Source: Halopseudomonas laoshanensis (GTDB taxonomy: Bacteria; Pseudomonadota; Gammaproteobacteria; Pseudomonadales; Pseudomonadaceae). From it: a stretch of DNA of 64,000 nucleotides. Positions 47,554-56,446 of the stretch are shown piece after piece; within the stretch, counting starts at the first letter, position 1, and the number at the start of each line of letters is the position of its first letter. The stretch lies in NCBI RefSeq assembly GCF_008365385.1, contig NZ_QOVF01000004.1, forward strand, positions 1 through 64,000, read 5' to 3'. Below the pieces are notes generated by a model. That model was not told the origin of the DNA, made no database searches, and was given only the letters and a program-made list of their open reading frames with translations. The position numbers were made by a program, and so were the translations under genes.

Positions 47554-48737
47554 TGGGTGCCCTCACGCTGGGTGGGTGAGGCTGGCCGTTTGCCGGGCAG
47601 GGTGCCCATCAGCTTGCAGATGATGCCGAGCATGATTTCATCGGCACCACCGCCGATGGAGACCAGGCGCACGTCGCGATAGGCGCGGGCGACCGGGTTG
47701 TCCCACATATAACCCATGCCGCCCCAGTACTGTAGGCAGGCGTCGGTCACTTCACGGCCGAGTCTGCCGGCCTTGAGTTTGGCCATAGAGGCCAGTTGGG
47801 TGACGTCCTTGCCGGCCACGTATTGCTCGGTGGCCTGGTAGACCAGAGCGCGCAGGCATTCGATCTCGGTTTGCAGTTCGGCCAGGCGGAAGTGAATCAC
47901 CTGGTTGTTGATCAGCGGCTGGCCGAAGGTCTGGCGTTCCTTGCAATAGGCGATGGTGCTGCCGATGCAATGCTCCAGGCCTTTGAGGATATTCGCCGCG
48001 CCGAACAGACGCTCTTCCTGGAATTGCACCATCTGCATCATGAAGCCGGCGCCTTCCTGACCGAGCAGGTAGCGCCGGGGCACGCGCACGCTGTCGAAAA
48101 AGACCTGCGCCGTTTCCGAGCTGCGCATGCCGAGTTTATCCAGTGGCTGGCTGAGACTGATGCCAGGGGTGTTCATCGGTACCATGATCAGCGACTTGTT
48201 GCTGTGCGGCTTGCCGTCGGAGGTGTTGGCCAGCAGACAGATGAAGTCCGCCGAGGGCGAGTTGGTAATCCACATCTTGCTGCCGTTGATCACATAATCA
48301 TCGCCGTCCTTGCGCGCTGTGGTACGGATGCTCGCGACATCCGACCCGCCGCCGGTTTCCGATACACCGATACAGCCGACCCATTCGCCGCTGATCGCCG
48401 GGCGCAAAAACTCTTCGCGTAGCGCATCCGAGCCAAAGCGCGCCAGGGCCGGGGTGCACATATCCGTCTGCACCCCAATGGCCATAGGCACGCCGCCGCA
48501 GTGGACGGTGCCGAACTCTTCTGCGGCAACGATCGAATAGCTGTAATCCAGCCCCATGCCGCCATAGGCTTCAGGTTTGGAGATACCCAGCAGGCCGAGA
48601 TCACCAGCCTTGCGGAAAAGCTCATGCATGGGGAAAGTGCCGGCCGCCTCCCACTCATCAACATGGGGATTGATTTCCCGGTCGATAAATTGCCTGATCG
48701 TGCGGCGCAGGGCGTCATGTTCTTCGGTAAACAGCAT
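47550..48737 (-). CDS. atuD: Citronellyl-CoA dehydrogenase AtuD
   Basis: A 395-residue FAD-dependent acyl-CoA dehydrogenase: LLGISKPEAYGGMGLDYS, GCIGVSETGGGSDVASIRTTA flavin/acyl-CoA motif and QYWGGMGYMWDNPVARAYRDVR. In this operon it would oxidise citronellyl-CoA to geranyl-CoA. It is translationally coupled to atuE and 14 bp after atuC. Confidence 0.88.
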   Translation of the reverse strand: MLFTEEHDALRRTIRQFIDREINPHVDEWEAAGTFPMHELFRKAGDLGLLGISKPEAYGGMGLDYSYSIVAAEEFGTVHCGGVPMAIGVQTDMCTPALARFGSDALREEFLRPAISGEWVGCIGVSETGGGSDVASIRTTARKDGDDYVINGSKMWITNSPSADFICLLANTSDGKPHSNKSLIMVPMNTPGISLSQPLDKLGMRSSETAQVFFDSVRVPRRYLLGQEGAGFMMQMVQFQEERLFGAANILKGLEHCIGSTIAYCKERQTFGQPLINNQVIHFRLAELQTEIECLRALVYQATEQYVAGKDVTQLASMAKLKAGRLGREVTDACLQYWGGMGYMWDNPVARAYRDVRLVSIGGGADEIMLGIICKLMGTLPGKRPASPTQREGTQ

Positions 48738-48751
48738 GGGATGATCTCCGG

Positions 48752-50368
48752 TTACAGGCGGGCAACGCCAAAGGTGTTGGGGGACAGCGGCCGGGCCGCC
48801 GCTTCAGCGCAGATATCCAGCAACAGGCCGAACAGCGTGCGGGTGTCGCGCGGGTCGATCAGACCGTCGTCCCAGAGGCTGGCAGTGCCATAGAGCGCGG
48901 TGGATTGGCTATCGAGCTTCTGCGCGGTCGCCTGCTCAAGCATATCCAGCATCGCCGGGTCGGCGGTCTTGCCGTCCCGGGCGTGTTTGCCTTCGGTGAC
49001 GATGCGCAGCACCTTGCCGGCCTGCGCGCCGCCCATCACCGCGGTGCGGCTGTTGGGCCAGGCGAAGATAAAGCGTGGATCCAGGCCGCGGCCGCACATC
49101 GCATAGTTGCCCGCACCGTAGGAGCCGCCGACGACTAACGTAAGCTTGGGCACGCGGGCGTTAGCCACCGCCTGGATCATCTTCGAACCATGTTTGATCA
49201 CACCCTGGCGCTCGGCTTCGGTGCCGACCATAAAGCCGGTGGTGTTGTGCAGAAACAGCAGCGGGGTATTGCTCTGGTCGCACAGCTGGATAAATTGCGC
49301 GGCTTTGGCTGCACCCTGGGGCGTGATCGGGCCGTTGTTGCCGATCAGCCCGCAGCGGTGCCCATGGATACTCAAATGACCGCAAACGGTTTGACTGTCG
49401 AACTCGTTCTTGAACGGCAGAAAGGTCGACGCATCGGCGATGCGGGCGATGATCTCGCGCACGTCATAGGGCGTTTTCGGATCGGCAGGCACGACGCCCA
49501 GCAGCTCTTCAGAGTCATGCAATGGCGCCTCCCAGGGCTGGGCGACAGCCTGCGGTAAGCGTTCATTCCACGGCAGGCTGGCGAGAATATCGCGGGCCAG
49601 GCGTACGCCGTCGGCGTCATCCTCGGCAAGATATTCCGCGGTGCCGGCGACTTCGGCGTGCATCTGCGCGCCGCCAAGTTGCTCCTCAGTGGCGATCTCG
49701 CCGGTGGCGGCCTTGAGCAGCGGCGGGCCGGCAAGGAACATTCGCGCCTTGCCACGTACCACCACGACATAATCCGACAGCCCTGGTTGGTAAGCACCGC
49801 CGGCGGTGCTGGAGCCATGCACCACGGTGATCTGCGGGATGCCGGCGGCGGACAAACGCGCCTGGTTGGCAAAAGCCCGCGCGCCTTCGACGAAAATCTC
49901 CGCCGCGTAGCTCAGGTTGGCGCCACCGCTTTCTGCCAGCGTAATTATCGGCAGTTTGTTTTCAGCTGCGATCTGCTGCAGGCGCAGTGATTTTTTCAGT
50001 CCGCTCGGTGAGATAGTGCCGCCCTTGATCGCGCTGTTGTTGGCAATCACCAGGCAGCGCACCGCTGATACGTAGCCGATGCCGGCGATCAGCCCGCCGC
50101 CGGCCAGGGTGCCGTCCTTGTCGTCATGCAGCTTGTAGCCGGCCAGCGCGCAGAGTTCTATAAAGGGGGCGCCGGGGTCCAGCAGCAAACCCAGGCGTTC
50201 ACGTGGCAATAACTGACCGCGTTGTTCGAAACGCGCCTTGGCCTGCTGGGCCTTGTCCAGCACCTGCTGCTCGACGCTGCGAAAGCTGTCGATGGCGGCC
50301 AGCATGGCGTCGCGGTTGGCAGCAAAATCACTGTCAGACGGATTGATTTGCGATTCCAGAATGGGCAT
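48752..50368 (-). CDS. atuC: Geranyl-CoA carboxylase carboxyltransferase subunit AtuC
   Basis: A 538-residue carboxyltransferase of the propionyl/methylcrotonyl-CoA beta-subunit family: AESGGANLSYAAEIFVEGARAF, GSSTAGGAYQPGLSDY and NNGPITPQGAAKAAQFIQL segments. It carries the acyl-CoA half-site for AtuF. ATG 50368, preceded by GAGGG, is preferred over the GTG nine bases upstream; it begins one base after the atuB stop. Confidence 0.9.
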   Translation of the reverse strand: MPILESQINPSDSDFAANRDAMLAAIDSFRSVEQQVLDKAQQAKARFEQRGQLLPRERLGLLLDPGAPFIELCALAGYKLHDDKDGTLAGGGLIAGIGYVSAVRCLVIANNSAIKGGTISPSGLKKSLRLQQIAAENKLPIITLAESGGANLSYAAEIFVEGARAFANQARLSAAGIPQITVVHGSSTAGGAYQPGLSDYVVVVRGKARMFLAGPPLLKAATGEIATEEQLGGAQMHAEVAGTAEYLAEDDADGVRLARDILASLPWNERLPQAVAQPWEAPLHDSEELLGVVPADPKTPYDVREIIARIADASTFLPFKNEFDSQTVCGHLSIHGHRCGLIGNNGPITPQGAAKAAQFIQLCDQSNTPLLFLHNTTGFMVGTEAERQGVIKHGSKMIQAVANARVPKLTLVVGGSYGAGNYAMCGRGLDPRFIFAWPNSRTAVMGGAQAGKVLRIVTEGKHARDGKTADPAMLDMLEQATAQKLDSQSTALYGTASLWDDGLIDPRDTRTLFGLLLDICAEAAARPLSPNTFGVARL

Positions 50369-50369
50369 A

Positions 50370-51239
50370 TCAGTCACCCTCTTTAAGCACGTCGGGGGTC
50401 ACTGCGCGGTGGAAACCATCGAAAGGCGCATTGTTTTTTGCTGCCGGCAGCGGCCATACCGCGTTGCCCAGGCTGGCACCGCCATCAATGCGCAAGCTCG
50501 CGCCATTGATAAAGGCGGCTGCCGGGGAGAGCAGAAAGATAATTGCCGCCGCCACCTCTGCTTCGGTGCCCAGACGCTTGAGCGGCACGCCGTCTTTCAG
50601 GCGCGGGATGATTGCCTTCATGGCGCCGTCATAGGTGTCCATGCCGCTGGAGGCGATCCAGCCTGGGGCGACGGCGTTGACCGTCACCCCGGCATGCGCC
50701 CATTCAAACGCAGCGGTCTTGGTGAAGTTATCCATACCGGCGCGTGCTGCGCCCGAGTGGCCCATGCCCGGCATACCGCCCCACATATCGGCGAGCATAT
50801 TGACGATACGCCCGCCGGTTTTGCACATACTCTGATTGAACACCTCGCGGGCGACCAGAAAGCCGCCGACCAGATTGGTCCGCATAACGGTCTCGAAGCC
50901 CTTCTGGCTGATCGCCGCTAAAGGCGAGGGGAACTGTCCGCCAGCGTTATTGACCAGTCCATGAATCGCGCCGTGTTCTTGCACCAGGGTCGTAACTAAC
51001 TGGCGCACGGATATCTCCTCGCGGATGTCACAGCGCTGCCAGGATGCCCGCCCGCCGTCTTCAATGATTTCGGCGCAGGTGTCTTCCAGTTTCTCCGGCT
51101 GCCGACCTACCAGCACCACGTGGGCGCCTAGCGAGGCCAACTCGTGGGCGGTGCAGCGACCGATCCCGCTACCGCCGCCGGTGACTACGATAGTCTGATT
51201 TCGAAATAAGTCGGGCTTGAAGATGCTGCTGTAGCTCAT
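50370..51239 (-). CDS. atuB: Short-chain dehydrogenase AtuB
   Basis: A 289-residue SDR: cofactor loop VTGGGSGIGRCTAHEL, NNAGGQFPSPL, and a C-terminal RIDGGASLGNAVW segment. The usual Tyr-x-x-x-Lys catalytic pair is not apparent at its expected place (GHSGAARAGMDNFTK has no Tyr), as in other SDRs of the peroxisomal dienoyl-CoA reductase type. Its role in the terpene pathway is not known precisely. Confidence 0.86.
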   Translation of the reverse strand: MSYSSIFKPDLFRNQTIVVTGGGSGIGRCTAHELASLGAHVVLVGRQPEKLEDTCAEIIEDGGRASWQRCDIREEISVRQLVTTLVQEHGAIHGLVNNAGGQFPSPLAAISQKGFETVMRTNLVGGFLVAREVFNQSMCKTGGRIVNMLADMWGGMPGMGHSGAARAGMDNFTKTAAFEWAHAGVTVNAVAPGWIASSGMDTYDGAMKAIIPRLKDGVPLKRLGTEAEVAAAIIFLLSPAAAFINGASLRIDGGASLGNAVWPLPAAKNNAPFDGFHRAVTPDVLKEGD

Positions 51240-51278
51240 TGGTTTTTATCCCGTTATTGTTCTGATCAAGCACGTTGG

Positions 51279-53075
51279 TCAAGCGTGTTGTTGAAGTAAG
51301 TCGGGCGGAATGCTGATCGGGATTTCCAGCAGCTGCTGGGCGAAAGCCTTGCCCTGCGGATCGATGCGCAAGCTGGCCACGCCGCCGCCGCCCAGGCTGT
51401 TTTCCAGTAGAAAGTTCAGACTGTGGCTGCCGGGTAGATACCAGCGGGTTACCCGACCGCGCTGCGGGTCCAGTACATGGGCCATCCACTCGGCGACTGC
51501 CTGCTCGCTCAGAGCCGCTGCGATCCAGGACAAATACTCCGCTCGCCGGGCCATGACGCCGATATTGCTGTGGTTGCCTTTGTCGCCGGAGCGAGCGACG
51601 GCCAGCTGCATCAAGGGCACCTGCATCAGCTTGGCGGTTTCCTTGAGGGGTGGTGCGGGTCCCGTTGCGGTCGATACCGGCCCGGTTGAGACGGCTGCCA
51701 GGTCAGGCAGCCCCACCGGCGAGGTCTGCCCATTCAATTGCACGCTGAGTTCGCAATCGGCTTTGTCGATGAGAAAAGAGAACAGTCGAATCATCGGGTA
51801 TACCGTCGGTCGGCCGCCGACGATGCCGGTCAAGCCCGGTGCCATGCCGGTCGCGGCCTGGGCGATCTCTCGGGAGAACAGCACCAACGCCTGCTTGTTG
51901 GTATGGCTGACCGCCATTTTGATCACCACCTCCCGAGTGTCGCCCCGGCGCGCTTGGGGGCCGTAGGTAGCCTCGCTGCCGAGTAGCTCGATATCCACCC
52001 GGCGGTAATCTTCCCAGCCACGTTGGCTAAACATCTCTCGGGTTCTGTTGATAATCGCCTGACTGACGCGTTCCGCCTTGGCCACGGCTTCTACCCCGGC
52101 CATCAGGCAACTCGCTGTGCACTTGAAACCATCAGGCCAGGTAGCGCTGACTTTGTACTGGTCGGTGGGCGCGCGGCCCTGGGCTCCAGTGACTTCAACC
52201 AGATTTTCCGCGGCTTGCCTGAGCTTGACCGCGGTGAAATCGCAGATGACGTCAGGCAGCAGATAGTTACCGGGATCGCCGATTTCATACAGCAACTGCT
52301 CGCCTACCGTCAGTGGACTGATCAGCCCGCCACTGGCGGCGGGCTTGCTGATCAATATGCGCCCCGTCTGGTCTATCTCAGCAATGGGAAAACCGATGTG
52401 CTCAAAGTCGGGTACTTGCTGCCAGTCGGTAAAGTTGCCGCCAGTGCATTGCGCGCCGCACTCAATCAGATGCCCTGCCAGTGCTGCCTGGGCGAGGCGG
52501 TCGTAATCGTCCCAGGCCCAGCCGAACTCATGCACCAGCGGCGCGCTGACCAGTGCGCTGTCGACGATACGGCCGGTGATGACAATATCGGCGCCCTGTT
52601 GCAGGGCGGCGACAATCCCGGGTGCGCCCAGATAGGCATTGGCGGAAACGCATACAGCGGGGAGCGGGTCGTCACTGAACATGTCCTTCAGCCCCCGGTT
52701 TTTAAGCCTAGGAAGCTGAGGGCGCAGATCGTCTCCCAGTAGCACGGCGATATTCAGGGTTACACCAGCGCGGAGACTGGCTGCCTGGAGGGCGGCTGCA
52801 CAGGCTTGCGGATTGATGCCTCCAGCGTTACTGATGACCTTGACGCCGCCTGCGGCCAGTTGCGGCAGGAGGGGCTCAAGGACCTCGACAAAGTCGGTGG
52901 CATAGCCGGCGTCGATGTTTTTCATCTGGGCGCCGGCCATGATCGACATGGTAATCTCGGCCAGGTAGTCAAACACCAGATAATCCAGCTGCGCGCCATT
53001 CACCAACTGGGCTGCCGCAGTGGATGTATCACCCCAGAAGGCACTGGCACAGCCTATGCGTACAGCTTTATTCAT
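51279..53075 (-). CDS. atuA: AtuA-family acyclic terpene utilisation protein
   Basis: A 598-residue protein of unknown biochemistry, required as the first gene of acyclic terpene operons. An N-terminal AtuA domain (GCASAFWGDTSTAAAQLVNG to about residue 450) and a C-terminal AtuA-like small domain (LARSGDKGNHSNIGVMARR) are visible. The start at 53075 follows GGAGAAG. It is divergent from atuR across 135 bp that hold a candidate operator. Confidence 0.88.
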   Translation of the reverse strand: MNKAVRIGCASAFWGDTSTAAAQLVNGAQLDYLVFDYLAEITMSIMAGAQMKNIDAGYATDFVEVLEPLLPQLAAGGVKVISNAGGINPQACAAALQAASLRAGVTLNIAVLLGDDLRPQLPRLKNRGLKDMFSDDPLPAVCVSANAYLGAPGIVAALQQGADIVITGRIVDSALVSAPLVHEFGWAWDDYDRLAQAALAGHLIECGAQCTGGNFTDWQQVPDFEHIGFPIAEIDQTGRILISKPAASGGLISPLTVGEQLLYEIGDPGNYLLPDVICDFTAVKLRQAAENLVEVTGAQGRAPTDQYKVSATWPDGFKCTASCLMAGVEAVAKAERVSQAIINRTREMFSQRGWEDYRRVDIELLGSEATYGPQARRGDTREVVIKMAVSHTNKQALVLFSREIAQAATGMAPGLTGIVGGRPTVYPMIRLFSFLIDKADCELSVQLNGQTSPVGLPDLAAVSTGPVSTATGPAPPLKETAKLMQVPLMQLAVARSGDKGNHSNIGVMARRAEYLSWIAAALSEQAVAEWMAHVLDPQRGRVTRWYLPGSHSLNFLLENSLGGGGVASLRIDPQGKAFAQQLLEIPISIPPDLLQQHA

Positions 53076-53105
53076 GTGCTTCTCCGTTGCAACTGAACTC
53101 ACCTT

Positions 53106-53123
53106 ACCAAGCAAGCGCTTGGT
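53106..53123. promoter_or_regulatory. Candidate AtuR operator
   Basis: ACCAAGC (53106-53112) and GCTTGGT (53117-53123) are perfect 7-bp inverted arms around a four-base spacer, with CAAGCGCTTG nested inside. It lies between the divergent starts of atuA and atuR, where a TetR-type dimer would block both promoters. No experimental comparison was possible. Confidence 0.55.
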
Positions 53124-53210
53124 TTGAAAAGTCATGATGAATAGCGTTTAATGCCTCCCACTGACGTTTGGCGTAAATGCCATCTTTCCTTCCTGAATCT
53201 AGAGAGCCTG

Positions 53211-53858
53211 ATGCAGCACAGCGCCCCTGAAAATAACCAAAAAGTACTTGGCGAGCTGATGGCCGCTGGGCTGTTGACCGACCCGGCTACGCCGCGTGGC
53301 CGGTTACTGCAAGCCTCCGCACATCTGTTCAGCAGCAAGGGTTTTGAGCGCACCACGGTGCGTGATCTGGCCGCGGCGGTTGGCATTCAGTCGGGCAGCA
53401 TCTTTCATCACTTTAGAAGTAAAGACGACATTCTGCGGGCGGTGATGGAGGAAACCATTCACCGAAATACTGCGCTGATGCGCGTGGCAATCGAAGGTCT
53501 GGAAGACCCGAGGGAGCGCCTGCTGGCGCTGATTCGCTGCGAGCTGCAATCGATCATGGGTGGTACCGGGGAGGCCATGTCGGTCCTGGTCTATGAATGG
53601 CGTTCGTTATCCGAAGAAGGTCAGTTACTCATTCTGGGGCTGCGTGATATCTATGAAGGCGTCTGGCTGGATGTGCTGCAGCAGGCTTATGAAACAGGTC
53701 TGGTAACGGTGGAACCTTTTGTCCTACGCCGTCTGCTGACTGGTGCTTTATCCTGGACCATCACCTGGTTCAACCCTCAAGGGCAGATGAGCCTGGACGA
53801 TTTGGCCGAAAAGGCCTTGGAAATGCTGACCTGTTCCGCGAATAAGCATTCGTTTTAG
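53211..53858 (+). CDS. atuR: TetR-family regulator AtuR
   Basis: A 215-residue TetR repressor: HTH at about residues 30-75 (LLQASAHLFSSKGFERTTVRDLAAAVGIQSGSIFHHFRSKDDIL). Divergent placement against atuA identifies it as AtuR, which in Pseudomonas aeruginosa represses the atu operon. ATG 53211 is used; the frame is open to 53151 but the family start is near MQHSAPEN. Its ligand is likely a terpenoid acyl-CoA. Confidence 0.86.
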   Translation: MQHSAPENNQKVLGELMAAGLLTDPATPRGRLLQASAHLFSSKGFERTTVRDLAAAVGIQSGSIFHHFRSKDDILRAVMEETIHRNTALMRVAIEGLEDPRERLLALIRCELQSIMGGTGEAMSVLVYEWRSLSEEGQLLILGLRDIYEGVWLDVLQQAYETGLVTVEPFVLRRLLTGALSWTITWFNPQGQMSLDDLAEKALEMLTCSANKHSF

Positions 53859-53972
53859 CGTATCGTAAACACTTGCTGGCATTGTGGCATCAGGCCACTT
53901 TTATCCATTATGTGTCACGAGTCATGTCGCATTCAAAGCGCCTCTGAACAGATTGCGTTTGGTAAACCCATT

Positions 53973-54764
53973 TTGAAAACAGTACGTTATTTATTTTTAT
54001 TGGCTGCCTTGGGGGCTACGCTGCTGCTCTCCGTGCTGGCGCCCAGAGCTTACGCAGAGCCTGTTCAGGTAAAGGTGGGCGGTTACAGTTTTCCACCCTT
54101 TGTTAATCGGCCAGCCGACGGGCAGTGGTCTGGTTTGACGCTGGACGTAATAGCCGCCATGAACGCGCTGCAGGACGACTATCAGTTTATGTTTTTTTCT
54201 ACCTCGGCCAGCCGCCGTTATCATGATTTTGATAATAATCAGTACGACATAATGCTGTTTGAAAGTCCGCACTGGGGCTGGCAAGGCAAGTCGGTTGTTA
54301 GCTTGCACGGCCCCGTAACCGGGCGTGAGGTCTTTATTGCCAAGGCCGCCGAGGGTCGCGGGCAGGACTATTTTGCTCAGCGGCAGGGCAAGCGAATAGC
54401 CCTGTTCAGCGGTTATCATTACGCTTTTACAGGCTTTAACCCCGATCGAGATTATTTGCGCAAAGAGCATGGGGCAGCGATGACCTTCTCCCATGAAAGC
54501 ATCATTCAAATGGTATTGCGTGAGCGCGCGGAGTTTGGGGTAGTGACCGAAGCGTTCCTGCAACAGTATCTGGCTCAATACCCGCAGCATCAGGGCCAGT
54601 TGCTGGTCAGCGAAAAAGCCGATCAGCATTACCGACACGCACTGATCATGCGTCGGGGCTCGGCTCCCGGCATAAGCTATATGGATGATCTGTTTCAGCA
54701 GTTGAGAAACCAGGGTGAGCTCTCACGTCTGCTGGCGCTACATGGCTTAGCTGACGCCGACTGA
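53973..54764 (+). CDS. Periplasmic solute-binding protein (transporter substrate-binding domain)
   Basis: About 263 residues. A signal peptide (KTVRYLFLLAALGATLLLSVLA, cleavage near PRAYA) precedes a SBP_bac_3-like bilobed fold (VKVGGYSFPPFVNRPADGQWSGLTLDVIAAMN). No permease or ATPase is adjacent, so it may be an orphan sensor. The TTG at 53973 is the only start that gives a normal signal peptide; ATG 53910 would add 21 non-signal residues. Confidence 0.7.
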   Translation: MKTVRYLFLLAALGATLLLSVLAPRAYAEPVQVKVGGYSFPPFVNRPADGQWSGLTLDVIAAMNALQDDYQFMFFSTSASRRYHDFDNNQYDIMLFESPHWGWQGKSVVSLHGPVTGREVFIAKAAEGRGQDYFAQRQGKRIALFSGYHYAFTGFNPDRDYLRKEHGAAMTFSHESIIQMVLRERAEFGVVTEAFLQQYLAQYPQHQGQLLVSEKADQHYRHALIMRRGSAPGISYMDDLFQQLRNQGELSRLLALHGLADAD

Positions 54765-54888
54765 GTCTGTACGTTTTATGGAAATAGGCTAAAATGCCGC
54801 GTCCGTTCAGAGTGAAGCGGACAGGTTGATAGGGGGCACTTATGCCGAACTGCCCTGTCTACCCAGTACTCTCTTCAAAGGATTCCCC

Positions 54889-55560
54889 ATGCAATCAGCT
54901 TTTAAAACGTCTTTTGTGGCCGCCCTGATGACGGCCAGTATCGCCTTTGCCGGTGCTCTGCATGCGGAGCCCGAAGAGAAGAAAAAAGGTAAACAGAGCT
55001 CGGAAGAAGTGCAGATCGACAACAAGGTCGTCGTCGGCTGGATTGAGAAGGGTCGCATTCTTCCTGAGCACACAGCGGTCAAGATCAAGGTCGACTCGGG
55101 CGCGCTCACCTCATCCATGCATGCCGTCAATATTGAAGATTTCAAGCGCAAGGGTAAGCAGTGGGTCCGCTACGACGTCCCGGTGAAGGATGCTGACACT
55201 GGCGAATTGATTGAAATGGAGTTCGAGCGCCCGGTCTTCCGGCGCATTCTGGTACGTGGCGCCGGTGGCGAGGATCGTCGTCCCGTGGTCAAGATGTCGA
55301 TCTGCATGGGTGACCGCGTCTATGAAGAGCAGTTTTCCCTGCGTGATCGCGGCGACATGACCTATCCGGTGTTGATTGGCCGTCGGACTATTGAGCATAT
55401 CGGCCTGATCGATGTGTCACGCACCTTCATGCTGCCGCTGGAATGCTCCAAATCGGATGAAGAAGAAGAGCGTGACAAGCAGGAACGCATCAAGGATGAC
55501 GAGGCGTTGGATAGTGACGTCGATGCACCTGAAGAAGTAGAGGAAGAGCACGAAGAGTAA
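54889..55560 (+). CDS. Retropepsin-like aspartic protease family (formerly ATP-dependent zinc protease family) protein
   Basis: A 223-residue secreted protein: signal peptide to about residue 25 (AGALHA), then a domain with VKIKVDSGALTSSMHA (the DSGA active-site-like motif) and YPVLIGRRTIEHIGLIDVSRTF, and a highly acidic tail (EEEERDKQERIKDDEALDSD). The family was annotated as ATP-dependent zinc protease but has an aspartic retropepsin-like fold. Start ATG 54889 follows AAAGGA. Confidence 0.8.
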   Translation: MQSAFKTSFVAALMTASIAFAGALHAEPEEKKKGKQSSEEVQIDNKVVVGWIEKGRILPEHTAVKIKVDSGALTSSMHAVNIEDFKRKGKQWVRYDVPVKDADTGELIEMEFERPVFRRILVRGAGGEDRRPVVKMSICMGDRVYEEQFSLRDRGDMTYPVLIGRRTIEHIGLIDVSRTFMLPLECSKSDEEEERDKQERIKDDEALDSDVDAPEEVEEEHEE

Positions 55561-55620
55561 TCTTCAGTAGCATACTGACTACGTGCTCTTGACCAGCATG
55601 TGGTGAACGTCTTTATTGAC

Positions 55621-56151
55621 TCACCACATGAGGTCATCCGGTACCTGAAAGGCAGCGTAGGGGTCATCCTCTGCCGGGGCCTGCTGTTCCACCTTGGCAA
55701 TATGCACGGGCCACTGCGGCGCCCGTTCACTGACCTTGTGCGCGATCTCAACCGGGATCAGTTCAAAGTTGCCTGACATCCGAACCACGCCCAGCTGGCC
55801 TCGGCTCAACTTGCCAAATTGCTCTTCGGTGACATAGATCTTCTTGATCTTGTTCTTGCTGGCGAACTGGTAGGCGGTCTCACCGCCGGCCCTGTCCAAT
55901 TTGTTCTGTTCGATCAACTGCTTGGCCTGGGCCTCACGTTCCTTGCGTGCAGCGTCGTCCTTGCGTTGCTGATTGAGGGCGCGGTCGCGCTCGGCCTTCT
56001 CTGCACGGGCTTTCTCTACCGCAGCAGCTGAATCATAAGACTTTTCCGGTTCGTTTTTCGCGGCTTTCTTTTTTGCCCGCTGGGCTTGTTTGAGCTTCTT
56101 CTCGTCGACCAAGCCGGACTTGAGTAACTGAGCTTGCAGTGAATTGACCAT
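55621..56151 (-). CDS. DUF2058 family protein
   Basis: A 176-residue cytosolic protein: N-terminus SLQAQLLKSGLVDEKKLKQAQRAKKKAAK, a long charged coiled-coil (about 40-90, EKARAEKAERDRALNQQRKDD), then a conserved C-terminal KIYVTEEQFGKLSRGQLGVVRM domain. It matches the YaiL/DUF2058 family with no established role. It converges with the retropepsin-like gene. Confidence 0.85.
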   Translation of the reverse strand: MVNSLQAQLLKSGLVDEKKLKQAQRAKKKAAKNEPEKSYDSAAAVEKARAEKAERDRALNQQRKDDAARKEREAQAKQLIEQNKLDRAGGETAYQFASKNKIKKIYVTEEQFGKLSRGQLGVVRMSGNFELIPVEIAHKVSERAPQWPVHIAKVEQQAPAEDDPYAAFQVPDDLMW

Positions 56152-56203
56152 ACTGGGGAGCTACCTGCCTCGAGCGGTGAATAATAAAGGGCACATTCTA
56201 ACG

Positions 56204-56380
56204 TCAATCCTGCTCTTTTTCCCGCGCTTCCTGTGCTTCAACTTCAGCCTGCCGCGCCTTGATTCGCTTCATTTTTTCCTTGCTGATGGGCATTTTGTAA
56301 GCAGTTATGTAGACTTTATAGAGTGCACCCGCGACGGTTAACACCGCGAGTACTACGAATATCCAGCCAATTAAAGACAT
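56204..56380 (-). CDS. Small single-helix membrane protein, hypothetical
   Basis: About 58 residues: one N-terminal membrane helix (SLIGWIFVVLAVLTVAGALYKV) and a highly charged C-terminal helix (KEKMKRIKARQAEVEAQEAREKEQD). The start at 56380 gives an AGAGG spacing of nine bases. A longer frame begins at 56428. It lies 53 bp upstream of the DUF2058 gene in the same direction. Unknown role. Confidence 0.6.
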   Translation of the reverse strand: MSLIGWIFVVLAVLTVAGALYKVYITAYKMPISKEKMKRIKARQAEVEAQEAREKEQD

Positions 56381-56446
56381 GAGCATTTTCCTCTGGGCAG
56401 TTGTCCATAGCTTCATGATGCTCAACACCCGTTAACAAGGCAAATT

